A stretch of 64,000 bases of DNA. It comes from JBBAGC01 sp964491265 (GTDB lineage: Bacteria; Spirochaetota; UBA4802; UBA5550). The notes under the pieces are model-generated. The model was given only the letters and a program-made list of their open reading frames with translations, did not search any database and was not told the DNA's origin. The position numbers and the translations under genes were made by a program. The stretch is from positions 1 through 64,000 of the forward strand of contig CAZBFP010000004.1 in the NCBI GenBank assembly GCA_964491265.1, read 5' to 3'. Shown piece by piece: positions 60,420 to 64,000 of the stretch (position 1 is its first letter; every line of letters starts with the position of its first letter).

Positions 60420-60710
60420 CCCCCAGTCCCCTAAAGGGGGCACGAGTTATAAATTATCACTTTGATAATTTAATTGTCATCATTTCTATAACTATTTTAA
60501 TGACAAAATGCTTTTCATGTAAAAAATTCAAACATATTATATAGATAAATTGAATGTTGGCATCTGAATTAATACCTGCCAACCTGATTTTTCCTCAAAA
60601 ATGACCGCAAATTTTTTGCAAGCTCAACAACATAAACAGGTATTTTAATAATAAGATTCAATAAATTATTCAAGTCATCATTTTTCGTCCCCCCATTGGG
60701 AGACAGGGGG
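60420..60710. repeat. Intergenic repeat family, copy C
   Basis: About 291 bp with ends CCCCCAGTCCCCTAAAGGGG (60420 onward) and CGTCCCCCCATTGGGAGACA (60686 onward), more diverged than copies A and B. The centre keeps TTGCAAGCTCAACAACATAAAC and RATTCAATAAATTATTCAAG-like sequence. It is longer because of an extra AT-rich ~70 bp. It fills most of the 589-bp spacer between hpf and hprK. Confidence 0.8.
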
Positions 60711-60847
60711 CTGACACCGGTAGATGCGGTAAATAATTAACATTATTACTTATCTCAGAATTCCGGAATGAGCTGAATAATTTATTTTAAAATTATCATA
60801 ATTTCACCCTCTGCCCCTGAAAAACAGGGGCAAAGCAGTAAAATTAC

Positions 60848-61651
60848 TTAAAAAGCCGGCACAAAAATCTCTAAATCCTTCCCCTTGCGGGAAATAACAT
60901 TGAAATATCGTGACTCTGAATTGAAAAAGGGAATAAATTTATCACCATTTTTCTCAATCACTTCAATCGCCTCATCCAGTGTAAGCCTTTCAATGGCGCA
61001 GGAATCTCTCTTCTTAAATTCAATTTCCGGGCTTGCAGCTGAATCATTAAGTATATTAAGATCGTACTCCACAAAGGATTCGCAGCCCAGTTCATCACTG
61101 GAAATTTTTTCAAAGGGGATTTCCAGCAATCTGAAGCTGTCCCCTGTCTTGTAAATTACAGCATAATTCTTATTAGCATAATCAACATTAGAATCAACCT
61201 GACTAACCCCTTTTTTGAAGAGAATAAACTCTTTCCTGTCGACTTTCATCTGCAGGAATGCTTCAATACTGTCAAATGGTTTATTACTCACCTGATTCAA
61301 TAAAGCCTCTTTCCCCAGATCGCTTTTTATATCAAAAGAAAATGAACTGTCAGTCCCCAAACCTTTCCTTGACTGAATTTTATCTTTATATCTTGTTACC
61401 TGCGTCTCCATTTTATCAACAAGGAGATCAATGGCAGAATAAAAATCTGCAGCTTTCTCCCGCGCATGGAACTGAACAGCGTCTCCATTCATTACCAGCT
61501 CAGCAGTGTGGTCGATTTTTTCTACAGACAGGATCAGGTGGGTATCAATAAGCTGCTGAAAATATTTTTCGAGCTTGGAAATTCTCTTTTCAGCATAATC
61601 TCTCAATTTGTCGGACACTTCAATTTTTCGGCCTGTTATTTTAATCTTCAT
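60848..61651 (-). CDS. hpf: Ribosome hibernation factor with duplicated C-domain
   Basis: 267 residues, against ~180-190 for long HPF. The N-terminal ~100 residues are normal (MKIKITGRKIEVSDKLRDYA, ISKLEKYF). The C-terminal dimerisation domain seems present twice: residues ~125-180 (SIEAFLQMKVDRKEFILFK ... NYAVIYKTGDSFRLLE) and ~220-267 (LTLDEAIEVIEKNGDKFIPF ... RYFNVISRKGKDLEIF). It forms inactive 100S ribosomes in stationary phase in known cases. It overlaps rpoN by 4 bp. Confidence 0.85.
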   Translation of the reverse strand: MKIKITGRKIEVSDKLRDYAEKRISKLEKYFQQLIDTHLILSVEKIDHTAELVMNGDAVQFHAREKAADFYSAIDLLVDKMETQVTRYKDKIQSRKGLGTDSSFSFDIKSDLGKEALLNQVSNKPFDSIEAFLQMKVDRKEFILFKKGVSQVDSNVDYANKNYAVIYKTGDSFRLLEIPFEKISSDELGCESFVEYDLNILNDSAASPEIEFKKRDSCAIERLTLDEAIEVIEKNGDKFIPFFNSESRYFNVISRKGKDLEIFVPAF

Positions 61652-63081
61652 AAGCTCTCCTGTTGATTCATCATATTAATTTTTTTTCTTTTACTCGAAG
61701 ATGGAATATTCAGCAAATCCCTGTACTTTGCAACTGTTCTTCTTGCTGCGTTTACCCCTCTCTTCTTTAGATGAGAAACAATATCCTCATCGCTATAGGG
61801 TTTATCAGGATTCTCGCTGCCTATAATAAGCTGTATCATCCCTTTTACCCTGTCTGATGACTGGTCCTCCTCCTCTGTCTCTGATTGATTTTTTAGTTTA
61901 GAAACAAAAAAATATTTAAGCTCAAATACACCCCATGGGGTCTGCACTGCCTTATTGCTCGCTACTCTGCTTACTGTTGATTCATGTACACCCACTTCAT
62001 CGGCAATATCATGATGAGTAAGATACCTCAGGTTTCCCGGGCCCTTTTCCAGAAATTCTTTCTGGTATAACATAATAGATTTCACTACCCTGTATATTGT
62101 TTCACGTCTTGTGGAAATATTTTTAATTAATGACCTGGCTGTACTGATTTTTTCACTCAAATAATTATACTGCTCACTATCAGATTTTTTCTGCTGCAAA
62201 AGCCTCTCATAGTAGGCACTTATACGGATGCCTGGAACCCAGTCATCATTATGAGCAACAATCACCTCCCCCTCAAACAGTCTTACCTCAACATCAGGAA
62301 CAATATATTTTACTTCACTGGTGGAGAAACCGCTGCCCGGGAAGGGGTTGAGATTCTGCAAAAGTCTGCTTTTTTCAATTGCCTGAGCCTGGGGGATATC
62401 CATTTTTCTGGAGATGGCAGTATAATCGAGTTTTTCAATATCATCAAAATATAACTCTATCATCTGATGCAGTATTGCATCCTCCGGGAAAAAATAACGC
62501 GCCTGTATCAGAAGAGTATCCCTCACGCCTGAAGCAGCACAGCCCACAGGATCAAACTGCTGGATTGTCGCAAGTATGCTCTTCACCTTTTCCGCATCAA
62601 CGTTGATTGTTTTTATTAATTCCGGATTAAAAAACCCTTCATCTGAGAGTGATGTAATAATCTCCTCATAAACAGCATATTCCATAAGGTCAGATGCTGT
62701 CATTTTTGCCTGCCACAGAAGATGGTCAACTAAACTCTCCTTTACAGTGATGGCATTTTCTATAAAATGTCTGTGCTTGTCATCAGCATCTCTGCTGCCG
62801 GGCAACACCCCTTCGTCATAATCGTGGAGCAGGTGCTTATCCCCGGGAGTATGTGAATAATCTTCATCACCGCTCAGTGTTCTGTTTACCCCCTCCTCCA
62901 GGGGATTTTCATTACTTACCGCTGACTCCTCTTCAAGGACAGGATTTTCGAGGAATTCCCTGGAAATCATTTCAGCCAGTTCAATATTCGACAGCTGAAG
63001 AATTTCAATGGACTGCCTCAAAGAGTGTGTCATAATAAGCTTTTGAGACTGTTTTAAACCTATATTTAAGCCTGTTTTCAT
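61648..63081 (-). CDS. rpoN: RNA polymerase sigma-54 factor
   Basis: 477 residues. A Gln-rich-type region I (LKQSQKLIMTHSLRQSIEIL) opens the protein, the core-binding region has LVDHLLWQ and IQQFDPVGCAASGVRDTLLI, the HTH includes DIADEVGVHESTVSRVASNK, and the RpoN box ARRTVAKYRDLLNIPSS is near the end. Lacking its own melting activity, it needs NtrC-type activators, one of which is encoded at 55890-57245. Confidence 0.96.
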   Translation of the reverse strand: MKTGLNIGLKQSQKLIMTHSLRQSIEILQLSNIELAEMISREFLENPVLEEESAVSNENPLEEGVNRTLSGDEDYSHTPGDKHLLHDYDEGVLPGSRDADDKHRHFIENAITVKESLVDHLLWQAKMTASDLMEYAVYEEIITSLSDEGFFNPELIKTINVDAEKVKSILATIQQFDPVGCAASGVRDTLLIQARYFFPEDAILHQMIELYFDDIEKLDYTAISRKMDIPQAQAIEKSRLLQNLNPFPGSGFSTSEVKYIVPDVEVRLFEGEVIVAHNDDWVPGIRISAYYERLLQQKKSDSEQYNYLSEKISTARSLIKNISTRRETIYRVVKSIMLYQKEFLEKGPGNLRYLTHHDIADEVGVHESTVSRVASNKAVQTPWGVFELKYFFVSKLKNQSETEEEDQSSDRVKGMIQLIIGSENPDKPYSDEDIVSHLKKRGVNAARRTVAKYRDLLNIPSSSKRKKINMMNQQESL

Positions 63082-63224
63082 CCTACCGCTTTAAATCAGA
63101 TATTTATTGCTGCTTAAAATTACCGCATTCATTTTAAAATAACAGAAAGTATTATGGAAAAAACAATGCCCCATACTCTACTTTAATTCCTTAACACATA
63201 TTTTAATGCAAAATAAAAGTTTAA

Positions 63225-63255
63225 TTCTCCCCGCCGCCTTCGGCGGCGGGGAGAA
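63225..63255. terminator. GC hairpin with TTC loop, copy 3
   Basis: A 14-bp perfect stem with left arm TTCTCCCCGCCGCC and loop TTC, between rpoN and the barrel-protein gene. It belongs to the same family as 14731-14761 and 30598-30632. Confidence 0.7.
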
Positions 63256-63346
63256 AAGATAATTTTATTTATATAAAAAATCAAAAATTATCACTACTCT
63301 AACTATAAAATACTATTAAAAAATTAAAAGTCAATCGTGAAACAGA

Positions 63347-63375
63347 AAAGCCCAGGATTTTATCCTGAGCTTTTT
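63347..63375 (-). terminator. Terminator of the 3'-end barrel gene
   Basis: On the minus strand GCTCAGGAT and ATCCTGGGC pair around AAA, preceded by an A-run and followed by TTTTCTG, a standard intrinsic terminator 30 bp after the barrel gene stop. Confidence 0.75.
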
Positions 63376-63406
63376 TCCTGCGCCTTTATTCAGGAAATTT
63401 CTGTCA

Positions 63407-63979
63407 TCAGTATCCTGTTGAATACTTCTTAGTATTTGTCAAATAAAATCTGATTCCAAAAGCGAACTGGAAACCCTGAACAGAAATATCCTCCATCTTA
63501 TTCTGATAAAAAGATTTATGATAACCTATATCAAAAAAAGGAGCAATCATCTGTGTTGCATCATATTTTAGTCCTGTCCAGAATGCCAGAGCCAGGCCTG
63601 AGTCACTTACACTTTCACCAAAGTCTTTCAAGTCAACATCTGACATGGAATACCCTGCCAGAAAAGTATTTTTCCAGCTGATCCTGAATCTGTTCAGCAC
63701 AGGGATAATGGGAGTATAGGCAATTCCTGCCATGAATGTTATATGCTCATAATTAATCTCTAAAGGGGTATTGGGATCATCAGTTGCTTCAGTATATGTT
63801 GAACGGAAATATAGATCTATTTCATCATTTAAACCGTAACCAAGGCCAAGACCTAAACCGGTCTGATTCTTCAGGTCATCAGTATTAACCATGGCACCCA
63901 TGAGATCTACATAAAAATTTGCAAAGGACGCAGATGAAAAGCCCACAACCATTAATAATATAAATAATAACCGTTTCAA
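63407..63979 (-). CDS. Predicted outer-membrane beta-barrel protein
   Basis: 190 residues with a signal peptide (MKRLLFILLMVVGFSSASFA) and barrel-like strands GLGLGLGYGLNDEIDLYFRS, FMAGIAYTPIIPVLNRF and FQFAFGIRFYL, like small OmpA/OprF-type 8-strand barrels. The start is TTG at 63979 with AAGGAG upstream. The function is unknown. Confidence 0.75.
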   Translation of the reverse strand: MKRLLFILLMVVGFSSASFANFYVDLMGAMVNTDDLKNQTGLGLGLGYGLNDEIDLYFRSTYTEATDDPNTPLEINYEHITFMAGIAYTPIIPVLNRFRISWKNTFLAGYSMSDVDLKDFGESVSDSGLALAFWTGLKYDATQMIAPFFDIGYHKSFYQNKMEDISVQGFQFAFGIRFYLTNTKKYSTGY

Positions 63980-64000
63980 TGTATTTCTCCTTGCTGATTC

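Overview
The window is a chromosomal segment of a low-GC diderm bacterium. Evidence for an outer membrane is two predicted beta-barrel proteins with signal peptides, a lipoprotein-type DacB, MurJ and ZapA. Several features would suit a spirochaete-like lineage: frequent strong TTG starts (cas5c, nudix, thrS, dacB, the 3'-end barrel protein), a CheA fused to a CheC-type domain, and the rpoN-hpf-hprK-ptsH block without a sugar PTS. This is inference from gene content; no rRNA is present, so the taxonomic call is tentative. The 100-N gap inside the CRISPR array shows that this is a scaffolded draft assembly.

Region 1 (1-11.9 kb) is a type I-C CRISPR-Cas locus on the minus strand: two tandem promoter-like elements, cas3, cas5c, cas8c, cas7, cas4, cas1, cas2, an AT-rich leader, and an array of at least 22 repeats. 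The operon is not clean. A Phd-type antitoxin with the tail of a decayed RelE-type toxin sits between cas7 and cas4. A complete antitoxin/ParE-type toxin pair plus a broken second copy of cas1 sits between cas4 and the intact cas1. The cas4-end/cas1-start junction is present twice, which points to replacement or duplication of the adaptation module. A DUF3800 gene lies upstream.

Region 2 (11.9-14.9 kb) has an 800-bp gene-free stretch full of perfect palindromes, then a HExxH protein, a stand-alone CheB methylesterase domain and an unknown protein. Region 3 (15-24 kb) holds a small membrane protein, a HAD phosphatase that apparently starts at ATT, a YdjM-like membrane protein, a GMC oxidoreductase, murJ, a 214-bp MITE, dacB, a TPR protein and a degenerate ABC ATPase.

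Region 4 (24-43.3 kb, all minus strand) is housekeeping: STAS, nudix, rnc, acpP, rpmF, a TPR membrane protein, rpsA, cmk, scpB, scpA, then a chemotaxis cluster (cheW, cheA-cheC fusion, cheB, cheY), zapA with an acidic coiled-coil partner, an outer-membrane protein, rplT-rpmI-infC-thrS, and a tRNA-Val. Region 5 (43.5-53.3 kb) is mostly plus strand: a DUF2283 pair, a patatin, a PIN/RHH toxin-antitoxin pair, an enoyl-CoA hydratase, ribH-nusB-TPR-dgt, a DUF1285-like protein and a VKOR-DsbA fusion. Region 6 (53.3-64 kb, minus strand) is priA, a UDG-like Fe-S protein, ntrC, ntrY, ptsH, hprK, hpf, rpoN and an outer-membrane protein.

Three families of intergenic DNA recur between the housekeeping genes: a ~200-290 bp element with G/C-rich terminal inverted repeats (three full copies and a partial one), a GC hairpin with a TTC loop (three perfect copies), and single-copy MITE-like elements. 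The most promising observations are the toxin-antitoxin modules embedded in the cas operon together with the cas1 relic, the duplicated regulator-site/TATAAT architecture upstream of cas3, the CheA-CheC fusion, and a ribosome hibernation factor whose C-terminal dimerisation domain appears duplicated.
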